Shown here in pieces: positions 1 through 6,262 of a DNA stretch of 8,209 nucleotides (position 1 is the stretch's first letter; every line of letters begins with the position of its first letter). Under the pieces are notes generated by a model that made no database searches, was not told the origin of the DNA, and saw only the letters and a program-made list of their open reading frames with translations. Source of the DNA: Clostridia bacterium (lineage in GTDB: Bacteria > Bacillota > Clostridia > Oscillospirales > CAG-272); NCBI GenBank assembly GCA_017960705.1, contig JAGCYR010000194.1:1-8209 (forward strand), given 5' to 3'. Both the position numbers and the translations under genes were made by a program.

Positions 1-69
1 AACTACTACCGCGATCCTACCGAAGCGGCGCTCGTCATGACGGCGAAGCGCCCGAAGGAGTCTACTTAA
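1..69 (+). CDS. rimI: C-terminal end of RimI-type ribosomal-protein/protein N-acetyltransferase (5' partial)
   Basis: The frame open from base 1 encodes 22 residues (NYYRDPTEAALVMTAKRPKE then ST) and stops at TAA 67-69. The NYYRDPxEAALVM stretch matches the end of GNAT-family RimI proteins, where the last beta strand of the acetyltransferase fold carries an N-Y-Y-x-x-P-x-E-D-A-x-x-M motif. RimI acetylates the N-terminal alanine of ribosomal protein S18 in enterobacteria and works on other protein N-termini elsewhere. The next gene is tsaD, and rimI directly before tsaD is the common order in Bacillota (tsaE-tsaB-rimI-tsaD). The catalytic part lies outside the window, so activity cannot be judged. 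The identification rests on this short motif plus synteny. Confidence 0.8.
   Translation, partial: NYYRDPTEAALVMTAKRPKEST
55..60 (+). promoter_or_regulatory. Ribosome binding site of tsaD, inside the end of rimI
   Basis: AAGGAG at 55-60 is a strong Shine-Dalgarno sequence located in the last codons of rimI. It lies 12 bases before the ATG at 73, which is longer than the usual 5-9. No other purine-rich element sits closer, and no other ATG, GTG or TTG start in the tsaD frame fits it better. The conserved TsaD N-terminus (LGFESSCDET) begins four residues after this start, so the start is well fixed despite the long spacing. Confidence 0.65.
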
Positions 70-72
70 GAT

Positions 73-1149
73 ATGTACGTACTTGGCTTTGAATCCTCCT
101 GCGACGAGACCTCCGCGGCGGTTCTCGAAGCGGTCGACGGGGAACTGTTCGTCCGCTCGAATATCGTCGCGTCGCAGATCCCGGTCCACCGGCTTTACGG
201 GGGCGTGGTCCCCGAGATCGCGAGCCGCGCGCACGTCGAGGTCATCTCCCGCATCACGGGGGAGGCGCTCGATACGGCGGGGATCAAACTTTCCGACGTC
301 GGATTGATCGCCGTGACCGACCACCCGGGGCTGATCGGGGCGCTGCTCGTCGCGGTCAACTTCGCGAAGGGGCTCGCGTCTGCAAACGGCATCCCCTTGG
401 TCGGCGTGGATCACATACGGGGGCATATCGCCTCCGCCTACCTCGCGGGGGCGGGGGAGACCCCGAAACCGCCCTTCATCGCGCTCGCCCTCTCCGGCGG
501 GCATACCTCGATCTACCACGCGAGGACCTACACCGACTGGGAGACCGTCGGCTCGACCCGCGACGACGCGATCGGCGAGGCGTTCGACAAGATCGGACGG
601 CTGATCGGTCTGGAATATCCGGCGGGCGCCGCATTCGATAAACTCGCCGCGGAAGGGTTCCGGCAGGCGACCGGGACCGATTCCCCCTCGCTTGCGGAGT
701 ACGAAGCGAGCGAAGCGGGGCGCGATCCGAAAATGAAACTCCCGTCCCCGGCGCTCCCGGGCGAGACGCTCGACTTCTCGTTCTCGGGACTCAAGACCGC
801 CGCCATCAATCTGCTGCATCATCTCGAGCAGACGGGCGGGGAACTCCCGAAGGCGCTCTTCGCCGCCCGCTACACCGCGCTCTGCGTCGAGGCGGTGTCG
901 AAAAAACTCGGTATGGCGATCGACCGCTATCCCGATCTTCCCGTCACGGTCGCCGGCGGGGTCTCCGCCAACTCGCATCTGCGCCGGGAACTCTCCGCTT
1001 TGGCGAAAAAGCGCGGCGTCAAACTGTTTATCCCGCCTCTGCCGTTCTGCGGCGACAACGCCGCCATGATCGGAGCGCAGGGATATTACGAATATCTGGC
1101 GGGCAACCTCCGGGACAGTTCGCTGAACGCTTCGGCGCTCGATACCTGA
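73..1149 (+). CDS. tsaD: tRNA N6-threonylcarbamoyladenosine (t6A37) transferase subunit TsaD
   Basis: TsaD transfers the threonylcarbamoyl group from threonylcarbamoyl-AMP to adenosine 37 of ANN-decoding tRNAs in the cytoplasm, working with TsaB and TsaE. The 358-residue length is normal for this ASKHA-fold family. The N-terminus carries ESSCDET (residues 7-13). The metal-binding histidines are H114 and H118 in DHIRGH, and the third ligand is D328 in FCGDNAAMIG. The nucleotide-site glycine motifs are SGGH (141-144), the IGEAFDKIGR region (167-176), FSFSGLKTA (235-243) and VAGGVSANSHLR (293-304). All key residues are present, so the enzyme should be active. One oddity is that the usual G-P-G of the VTxGPGL motif reads VTDHPGL (81-87). 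The gene starts 3 bases after rimI and ends 31 bases before rex, consistent with one transcript. Confidence 0.97.
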   Translation: MYVLGFESSCDETSAAVLEAVDGELFVRSNIVASQIPVHRLYGGVVPEIASRAHVEVISRITGEALDTAGIKLSDVGLIAVTDHPGLIGALLVAVNFAKGLASANGIPLVGVDHIRGHIASAYLAGAGETPKPPFIALALSGGHTSIYHARTYTDWETVGSTRDDAIGEAFDKIGRLIGLEYPAGAAFDKLAAEGFRQATGTDSPSLAEYEASEAGRDPKMKLPSPALPGETLDFSFSGLKTAAINLLHHLEQTGGELPKALFAARYTALCVEAVSKKLGMAIDRYPDLPVTVAGGVSANSHLRRELSALAKKRGVKLFIPPLPFCGDNAAMIGAQGYYEYLAGNLRDSSLNASALDT

Positions 1150-1167
1150 CGCGAAATACCAATACAC

Positions 1168-1173
1168 AAAGGA
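1168..1173 (+). promoter_or_regulatory. Ribosome binding site of rex
   Basis: AAAGGA at 1168-1173 lies 7 bases before the ATG at 1181. This supports the upstream start and therefore the extra charged N-terminal tail of the Rex protein. The 31-base gap between tsaD and rex is too short to hold a full promoter plus a recognisable Rex operator, and none is visible. Confidence 0.7.
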
Positions 1174-1180
1174 AACCGAT

Positions 1181-1888
1181 ATGGCAAACGCAAAGAACCA
1201 AAGCAAGAACAACGAAAAAAACGAGCAGATCCGTCAGTCGGAGGAAAGCGATCTCCGCGCCAAGGTGTCGCCCGTCGTGGTGCGCCGTCTCCCCCGGTAC
1301 CACCGCTACCTCGGGGAACTGCTCCGGCTGGGCATCTATCGCATCAGTTCGGGAGAACTGTCGAAGATGATGGAGGTCAACGCCAGCCAGATCCGGCAGG
1401 ACCTCAACTGCTTCGGCGGATTCGGACAGCAGGGCTACGGCTATAACGTCAAGTTCCTCTACGGCAAGATCGGCGAGGTCCTCGGCACCGAGGAGGGATT
1501 CCGCGCCGTCATCGTCGGGGCGGGCAACCTCGGACGGGCGCTCGCCGCCAGCCACATGTTCGAGCGGCGAGGGGTCGAGCGGATCGCGATGTTCGACGTC
1601 AACCCCGACGTGATCGGCTCGACCGTCTCTGATCTCCCGGTCTTGGACGTTGCGGAACTCGAATCGTTCTGCGAAAAAGAGAAGCCCGAGATCGCCGTCC
1701 TGACCGTGCCGAAAGAGGCGGCGGAGGGGGTCGCGGCGCGGCTCGCGAAGGCGGGGGTGCGCGGCATCTGGAACTTCGCGAATATGGAACTGAAGCTCGA
1801 CGACTATCCCGACGTGTACGTTCTGAACGTGCATCTCGGAGACTCGCTGATGGTGTTAAGCTACGGGATCCGCTCCCGGATGAAGTGA
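1181..1888 (+). CDS. rex: Redox-sensing transcriptional repressor Rex
   Basis: Rex is a cytoplasmic dimeric repressor that binds DNA when NAD+ dominates and releases it when NADH rises. It typically controls fermentation and anaerobic respiration genes. Residues about 28-85 form the winged-helix DNA-binding domain, with the recognition segment ASQIRQDLNCFGGFGQQGYG (68-87), a Rex hallmark. The Rossmann NAD(H) domain follows: VGAGNLGRAL (112-121) is the dinucleotide loop, and D139 ends strand beta-2 at the adenosine-ribose position. GIWNFAN (195-201) and the swapped C-terminal helix region around NVHLGDSLMVLSYG (216-229) complete it. At 235 residues it is slightly longer than the usual 205-215, owing to a Lys/Asn/Glu/Gln-rich tail of about 25 residues. 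Its stop codon overlaps the start of the DnaD gene. No Rex operator (TTGTGAAnnnnTTCACAA-like) was seen in the window. Confidence 0.96.
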   Translation: MANAKNQSKNNEKNEQIRQSEESDLRAKVSPVVVRRLPRYHRYLGELLRLGIYRISSGELSKMMEVNASQIRQDLNCFGGFGQQGYGYNVKFLYGKIGEVLGTEEGFRAVIVGAGNLGRALAASHMFERRGVERIAMFDVNPDVIGSTVSDLPVLDVAELESFCEKEKPEIAVLTVPKEAAEGVAARLAKAGVRGIWNFANMELKLDDYPDVYVLNVHLGDSLMVLSYGIRSRMK

Positions 1889-2880
1889 TGAATATGAAAG
1901 AAAAAACCGATAAAACCGTCCTGAAGGTAAACGACGGGATCCGCGGCGACGTCCCGCGTCTGGCGGGGAAGATCGCGCTCCGCGAAGCGTCGGCGGACGA
2001 TCTGCGCGTCCTTCTCGTGTTCCTCGAACGGGGAGCCGAACGTATCGCGCGCGACGCCGGGGTCTCGCAAGCCCGCGCGGACGCCGCTCTGGACTACTGG
2101 CGCGAAGCCGGGATTTTGACCGAGGGGATCGGGACCGAAACGGTGAACGATATCGAAGAAAAGAAACGTCCGCTTCTTCCCGCGGACCAACTTTCCCCTA
2201 TGACGGGAGAGGAAACTGCCGAGATCATTCGTCGCCGTGATTTGTCTGGTGTACTCGACGAGGCACAGCGCACGCTTGGAAGGGTTTTCAATCCTGCAGA
2301 AATGAAAATCGTCGTTGGACTTGCCGAGCAACTCGAACTCGAGCCGGGGTACATATTGACTTTAATCTCTTGGTATCACAATCAGGGGAAGAACTCACTG
2401 AATTATGTTGAGCGGAAGGCGTATGCGCTCGTTCGGGAGGGGATTGAAACGCTTGCTCAACTTGAGGCGTACATTTCCCGTTGCGAAATGGCGGCGAGCG
2501 GGATTGGACAGATACGCAAAATGTTCGGGATCGGGGAACGTGCCCTCTCTAAAGCCGAGGAAAATCGGTTTACACGATGGCTCATTGACGAGAAGATTTC
2601 GATCGAGGTTATTGGGATCGCTTACGATTTAACGGTCGATCAAACGGGAAAAGCATCGTCGGCTTACACCGATAAGATCCTGAAAAAGTGGATTAAAGCG
2701 GGAGTTATCGGAAGCGCCGAAGAAGTCGAGCATTTCGTCGAACGCGAAAAAGCCGAGCGCGGACAGGCGGCGGCGCAGAATAACGGGCGCGGCCCTAAGC
2801 ACGATCCCATTCCGAGCACCTACGACAGCGGGGACTTTTTCGCCCGCGCCGTCGAGCGGAGTTATCAGAAGAAGAAATAA
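1888..2880 (+). CDS. DnaD-domain DNA replication protein (two tandem DnaD/DDBH2 domains)
   Basis: This looks like a DnaD-family primosome protein, which in Bacillota helps remodel origin or fork DNA and recruits the helicase loader. I place the start at ATG 1888, giving 330 residues: it overlaps the rex TGA as TGATG, with a weak GGA at 1878-1880. A GTG at 1885 and an ATG at 1894 are alternatives. Residues about 30-80 resemble the DnaD winged-helix domain, ending in the characteristic ALDYWREAGIL (67-77). The first DnaD domain spans about 118-198 (with YILTLISWY and the NYVERKAYAL region) and the second about 205-285 (ITRWL-type helix, YTDKILKKWIKAGVI at 260-274). A basic, disordered tail with the aromatic pair FF (317-318) ends the protein. 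The AAA+ loader gene follows after 27 bases, the typical partner. The middle of the gene has unusually low GC. Confidence 0.88.
   Translation: MNMKEKTDKTVLKVNDGIRGDVPRLAGKIALREASADDLRVLLVFLERGAERIARDAGVSQARADAALDYWREAGILTEGIGTETVNDIEEKKRPLLPADQLSPMTGEETAEIIRRRDLSGVLDEAQRTLGRVFNPAEMKIVVGLAEQLELEPGYILTLISWYHNQGKNSLNYVERKAYALVREGIETLAQLEAYISRCEMAASGIGQIRKMFGIGERALSKAEENRFTRWLIDEKISIEVIGIAYDLTVDQTGKASSAYTDKILKKWIKAGVIGSAEEVEHFVEREKAERGQAAAQNNGRGPKHDPIPSTYDSGDFFARAVERSYQKKK
2281..2700. other. Low-GC segment inside the DnaD gene
   Basis: Counting bases by hand, 2281-2700 is about 49% GC, with individual 60-base rows down to 43-47%. Rows nearby in the same gene reach 67-68% (1981-2040 and 2761-2820). 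Codons such as TTG, TCT, GGT, GTA, ATT and TTA, avoided elsewhere in the window, are frequent here. The reading frame is uninterrupted and the segment encodes most of both DnaD domains. The edges are gradual at about 57% (2161-2280 and 2701-2760). Import by homologous recombination or locally relaxed codon selection are both possible. Confidence 0.75.
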
Positions 2881-2906
2881 AGTTGCCCGAGTGAAAGGAG
2901 CTTTAT
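2877..2906 (+). promoter_or_regulatory. Ribosome binding site of the helicase loader, framed by a short inverted repeat
   Basis: AAAGGAG at 2894-2900 is a near-perfect Shine-Dalgarno sequence 7 bases before the ATG at 2908. It is flanked by ATAAAG (2877-2882) and CTTTAT (2901-2906), which could pair as a 6-bp, AT-rich stem with the ribosome site in an 18-base loop. The stem is weak and its left arm overlaps the upstream stop codon, so the site is probably simply accessible to ribosomes. The binding site itself is secure; the hairpin is speculative. Confidence 0.6.
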
Positions 2907-2907
2907 C

Positions 2908-3873
2908 ATGGCATATCTTGCGGAACAGATCCGGGAGGCAAGGCAGAGGATCGCCGACCGCCGTCTATCCGCCGTGGAATCGGCGGAGGAGCGGCGTCGC
3001 GAGGTCGAAGCGAAGAGCCCCGAGATCGCCCAAATAGACGCCGCGCTCGCCAAGACCGCCCGGCGGATCTTCGAGATCTCGGCGGCGGGGCCCGACGGCG
3101 TGCGGGAAAAGATCGAAAAACTGCGGAAAGAAAACGAGGAACTGCTCTCCGAACGGCGGGCGATCCTCGATACTCTCGGCTATCCCGGGGACTATACCGA
3201 GATCCGCTATACCTGCCCGATCTGTCAGGACACCGGTTACGACGGGACCAGAATGTGCGCGTGCCTGAAACGCGAGCTGGTTGCCGAGGGCTTCCGCGCG
3301 TCGGGGATCGGACGTCTGATCGAAAAGCAGTCGTTCGAGAACTTCTCGCTCGACTATTATCGGTCGTCCGAGAAGGACTACGCCCTGATGGAGCAGACGC
3401 TTGAAGCGGCGAAGGAATTTGCCGAGACCGTGCCGCCGCAGTACGGCAACCTCCTGATGATGGGCGGGACCGGGCTCGGGAAGACCCACCTCTCCACCGC
3501 GATCGCCCGCCGGGTGATCGAGAGAGGCTACGAGGTGCGCTACGAGAACGCGCAGAACGTGATCGCCGCCTACGAACACGACCGCTTCCGGAGCGGACGG
3601 GACGGGGAGGACGAGCGGAGCGCGATCTACCTTGACGCGGAGCTTCTGATCCTCGACGATCTCGGCACCGAGCTGGTCAACTCCTTCTCGGTCTCGGCGA
3701 TCTACCATCTTCTCAACACTCGGATCAACCGGGAGAAACCCACGATCATCAGCACCAACCTGATGCAGGAGGAACTGCAGGCGAAGTATTCCGACCGGAT
3801 CTTCAGCCGCCTGCTCGGCGAATACCGGATCCTGCTCTTCAAGGGAACCAACGTCCGCTACCTGAAAAAATAA
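2908..3873 (+). CDS. DnaC/DnaI-like AAA+ helicase loader ATPase
   Basis: This cytoplasmic ATPase is expected to load the replicative helicase onto DNA. Of its 321 residues, the first 100 are highly charged and helical, likely coiled coil (residues about 5-90), and may contact the helicase. A four-cysteine knuckle follows, C103-x2-C106 and C117-x-C119, matching the zinc-binding element of Bacillota DnaI-type loaders. The AAA+ core has Walker A GGTGLGKT (186-193), Walker B LLILDDLG (246-253, acidic D250 and D251), sensor-1 asparagine N284 in TIISTN, and a likely arginine finger in SDRIFSRL (295-302, R297 or R301). All catalytic residues are intact. Transposon-borne IstB ATPases share this core but normally sit next to istA, which is absent here. 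The DnaD-family neighbour upstream supports a housekeeping replication role. The gene ends 12 bases before the first lipoprotein gene. Confidence 0.92.
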   Translation: MAYLAEQIREARQRIADRRLSAVESAEERRREVEAKSPEIAQIDAALAKTARRIFEISAAGPDGVREKIEKLRKENEELLSERRAILDTLGYPGDYTEIRYTCPICQDTGYDGTRMCACLKRELVAEGFRASGIGRLIEKQSFENFSLDYYRSSEKDYALMEQTLEAAKEFAETVPPQYGNLLMMGGTGLGKTHLSTAIARRVIERGYEVRYENAQNVIAAYEHDRFRSGRDGEDERSAIYLDAELLILDDLGTELVNSFSVSAIYHLLNTRINREKPTIISTNLMQEELQAKYSDRIFSRLLGEYRILLFKGTNVRYLKK

Positions 3874-3874
3874 C

Positions 3875-3880
3875 GGGAGA
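3875..3880 (+). promoter_or_regulatory. Ribosome binding site of the first lipoprotein gene
   Basis: GGGAGA at 3875-3880 lies 5 bases before the ATG at 3886 and just after the TAA of the helicase loader. The 12-base gap leaves no room for an intergenic promoter, so this gene is either cotranscribed with the loader or read from a promoter buried in the loader gene. Confidence 0.55.
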
Positions 3881-3885
3881 AAACG

Positions 3886-6231
3886 ATGAAAAAGATTCTG
3901 ATCCTTCTGCTGCTTATCGCCCTGCTGCTGCCGCTCGTCTCCTGCGGGAAAGACCCGGTCGGGACCGAGCTCGAAACGACGGCGCCCGAAACCACGGCGG
4001 AGACCGACGTCGAGGAAGACGTCGAACTGAAATGCACCGTCACCCCCGCCGCGCTCGGCGGGTCGGTGCCGATCCATACCGCCCTGCAGGCGGCGTACCT
4101 TTCGGACACCGTCTTTTCCGTCGCCAATTACGCGGAGGGCTTGGACGAGTTTTCCCGTCCGACGCCGATCGTCCTCACCTGGGACGTCGATTTCGAATCG
4201 GGGGAGAACGAGCTTCTGTATTTCGTCGTCCGCATCTGGACGCAAAGCGACAAGTCCGACGAACGGGCGTTTATCGTCGGCGGGTCGGAGAGGGAATACC
4301 GCTTCTATAACGCCTATATCGGGCAGCGGTATTACTGGAACGTGACGGCGTACGGAACCGACGGCGAGGTCATTCCGTCTGACGCGGTCTTCTTCAAAAC
4401 CGAGAACGCGGCGCCGCGCAATCTCTTCGTCGACGGGGTCACCAACGTTCGGGATCTCGGCGGCAGAAAGACCGTGGACGGCGGACGCGTCCGGCAGGGA
4501 CTTTTGTTCCGGGGCGGGAGACTCGATACCGAAGGGGACCCCGTGATTACCGACAAGGGGATCGCGACGATGCGGCAGACGCTCGGGATCAAAACCGAAC
4601 TCGATCTGCGCACGGATAAAGAATCGGGCAAGATCACCAAATCGTTCCTCGGAGACAGCGTGAACTACTACCGTCGTACGCTGTCCGGCAAATTTGCACC
4701 GGACGCCACCCTCAACGGCAATCTCAAAAAGGTGTTCGCCTTGCTGGCGGACCAAAACAACTATCCGATCTTTTTCCATTGTGCGGCGGGGGCGGATCGC
4801 ACGGGGCTGGTCGCCTGGTTCGTAGGCGGTTTGTGCGGGGTGTCCGAGGATGAACTCTGGCGCGATTATCTGCAGACCAACTTTGCCGAAATCGGGGGAT
4901 CGAGAGCCAAGAGCACGATCGAGAACGCGTATCCCAAAACGCTGAAAAACACGGCGGGCGAATCCTACGCGCAAAAGGTTTACAACTATCTGAACAATAC
5001 GGTGGGCGTTCCAAAGGAACAACTCGACGCCGTGATCCGGATCATGAAAGCCGCGCCCGGAGAGACCCTTTCGTACACGATGCCGAAGATCCCTGCGGGG
5101 CATACCCACACGCCGGCGGAGGCATATACCGTGATCGAGGCGTCGACCTGCTCGTCCGAGGGGGTCAAGGTCAAATACTGCACGGGCTGCGGCGAGTTCC
5201 TCTCCGACACGGTCGCGGCGATCCCGGTGGATCCCGACGCGCACGAAGCCGACTGGAACGTGGTTCGTCAGCCGACCCTCGTCGATCAGGCGGACGGGAG
5301 CCGGAACGGCACCTGTATCTATTGCGGCAAGCACGTCGAAGAGACGCTGAAATTTGCGCCGACCGCCTTCGTCTTCACGGATCAGAGCGTGGGCTCCTAC
5401 AAGGCTGAAAAATACTATCTTGCAGAGGCGATGCAGGGCAAGCACTTCTACCCGACGGCAAACGACCCCGACGGCAACGACCTCTATATCGAGTTCTCGG
5501 TCTTCTATCACCGGACGACGCAGAATCTCGATCCGGAGTGCAATCCGTACGCGACCGTCCGCCTGTCGGCAGAGAGCGTGCTCTTCTGGTCGCCCGCAGC
5601 CGATACGCCGAGCTCCTGGTGCAAGTACGCCGGGGGGTTCGAGGGTACGGCGGACAACTTTGTGAATCCCGTCTCCGACAGCGAGGTGACGACGCCCGCG
5701 AATATAGTGAAAGAGGCGGGCGTTTACGCCGACTATCCGAATATCGGCGGCAGCGATCCCGACGTTCCCGCGTTCGGCTGGCACCGGATCGGGATGCGGA
5801 TCCACGAGGAGCTGACCAACGCGTCCGCTCTGAAAAAGGATACGACCGCCGGCGCGACCGCGGCGAAATACCGCCTGACGCTGACCGTCTACTTCGACGG
5901 CGTTCCGGCGTATAAACTCAAGACCGACGACAGCGCGCACCCGATGCGCTCGATGTACGATCCGCTCTTCACCGCCGCGTCCGACGGCAAGGGCGGGATC
6001 GTCTACACCGATATCGGTGAGGACCGCTACGTCATTCCGTTCACGCTGAACGGAACCACCGCCAAGAGCGGCAAGTACGTCTACGTTGCGATCGCGGACG
6101 CCGTCGTCAGCTGCGGCAAGGGCTTCGTTCAGAAGGTCGAAAAACTCTCGTCGCCGACCGAATCGACCTTGACTTTCCCCACGGGGGCGGCTATTTCCGC
6201 GCCGATCTATTACAGGGTGATCGCCGACTGA
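3886..6231 (+). CDS. Lipoprotein with fibronectin III-like, tyrosine-phosphatase-like (CX5R), cysteine-pair and C-terminal beta-rich domains
   Basis: This 781-residue protein should be exported and lipid-anchored on the outer face of the membrane: the signal peptide ends in the lipobox LVSC with C20 as the acylated residue. An acidic/Thr-rich linker follows to about residue 48. Residues about 50-172 look fibronectin III-like (PIVLTWDVDF at 94-103, YYWNVTAY at 149-156). Residues about 178-392 match the Y_phosphatase3/dual-specificity phosphatase family: NVRDLGG (187-193), TELDLR (237-242) and the P-loop HCAAGADRTG (298-307) with nucleophile C299 and R305. Residues 405-490 hold HTH and cysteines C422, C432/C435 and C477/C480, like a zinc ribbon. 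The C-terminus (about 490-781) is beta-rich with GWHRIGMRI (631-639) and LTVYFDGVP (666-674), reminiscent of concanavalin/laminin-G lectins. The substrate is unknown. It has a paralogue immediately downstream. Confidence 0.85.
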   Translation: MKKILILLLLIALLLPLVSCGKDPVGTELETTAPETTAETDVEEDVELKCTVTPAALGGSVPIHTALQAAYLSDTVFSVANYAEGLDEFSRPTPIVLTWDVDFESGENELLYFVVRIWTQSDKSDERAFIVGGSEREYRFYNAYIGQRYYWNVTAYGTDGEVIPSDAVFFKTENAAPRNLFVDGVTNVRDLGGRKTVDGGRVRQGLLFRGGRLDTEGDPVITDKGIATMRQTLGIKTELDLRTDKESGKITKSFLGDSVNYYRRTLSGKFAPDATLNGNLKKVFALLADQNNYPIFFHCAAGADRTGLVAWFVGGLCGVSEDELWRDYLQTNFAEIGGSRAKSTIENAYPKTLKNTAGESYAQKVYNYLNNTVGVPKEQLDAVIRIMKAAPGETLSYTMPKIPAGHTHTPAEAYTVIEASTCSSEGVKVKYCTGCGEFLSDTVAAIPVDPDAHEADWNVVRQPTLVDQADGSRNGTCIYCGKHVEETLKFAPTAFVFTDQSVGSYKAEKYYLAEAMQGKHFYPTANDPDGNDLYIEFSVFYHRTTQNLDPECNPYATVRLSAESVLFWSPAADTPSSWCKYAGGFEGTADNFVNPVSDSEVTTPANIVKEAGVYADYPNIGGSDPDVPAFGWHRIGMRIHEELTNASALKKDTTAGATAAKYRLTLTVYFDGVPAYKLKTDDSAHPMRSMYDPLFTAASDGKGGIVYTDIGEDRYVIPFTLNGTTAKSGKYVYVAIADAVVSCGKGFVQKVEKLSSPTESTLTFPTGAAISAPIYYRVIAD
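4153..4193 (+). repeat. Near-identical block shared with 6551-6591
   Basis: The 41 bases encoding the start of the fibronectin III-like core differ from 6551-6591 at a single position (C versus T, synonymous, in GTCCTC/GTCCTT). Third codon positions are conserved, whereas the sequence on either side has diverged at many synonymous and non-synonymous sites. Confidence 0.75.
5281..5330 (+). repeat. Near-identical block shared with 7688-7737
   Basis: Fifty bases encoding VDQADGSRNGTCIYCGK match 7688-7737 with one synonymous difference (GGC versus GGG, 5310/7717). The block covers the last cysteine pair of the ribbon-like segment. A further similar stretch lies at 5671-5717 versus 8081-8127, with only a few mismatches. 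Confidence 0.75.
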
Positions 6232-6244
6232 AAACCGGTTTTCA
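6229..6244. repeat. Perfect 16-base palindrome between the two lipoprotein genes
   Basis: TGAAAACCGGTTTTCA is its own reverse complement and begins with the stop codon of the first lipoprotein gene. An extra AACCGG recurs at 6244-6249. As RNA it gives only a short stem with a CCGG loop and no T-tract after it, so it is a poor intrinsic terminator. As DNA it has the two-fold symmetry expected of an operator for a dimeric regulator. It does not match the Rex operator consensus. Function is unproven and chance is possible. Confidence 0.5.
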
Positions 6245-6250
6245 ACCGGG

Positions 6251-6256
6251 AAAGGG
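6251..6256 (+). promoter_or_regulatory. Ribosome binding site of the second lipoprotein gene
   Basis: AAAGGG at 6251-6256 lies 6 bases before the ATG at 6263 and directly after the palindrome. The signal peptide begins at this ATG, which fixes the start. Confidence 0.55.
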
Positions 6257-6262
6257 AAACCA

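Noticed and set aside
1028..1834. A 268-codon minus-strand open frame opposite rex and the end of tsaD.
   Set aside because: It overlaps two clearly identified + strand genes and shows only low-complexity His/Arg/Val/Glu-rich sequence without motifs.
2356..2384. TTGACT with a 17-base spacer resembling a sigma-70 promoter inside the DnaD gene.
   Set aside because: The -10 position reads CAATCA, a poor match, and the low GC of this segment makes such -35-like hits likely by chance.
2908..3873. IstB-type transposition ATPase and hence an insertion sequence.
   Set aside because: No istA transposase, terminal inverted repeats or target duplication are present. The N-terminal cysteine knuckle and the DnaD-family neighbour fit a helicase loader instead.
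6229..6244. Rex operator at the palindrome.
   Set aside because: The Rex consensus has TTGTGA/TTGTTA half-sites around an AT-rich spacer. TGAAAACCGGTTTTCA has a CCGG centre and lacks those half-sites.
6229..6256. Intrinsic terminator after the first lipoprotein gene.
   Set aside because: The palindrome gives a short stem with a CCGG loop and is followed by CAACCGGG rather than a T-tract, so termination is unlikely.
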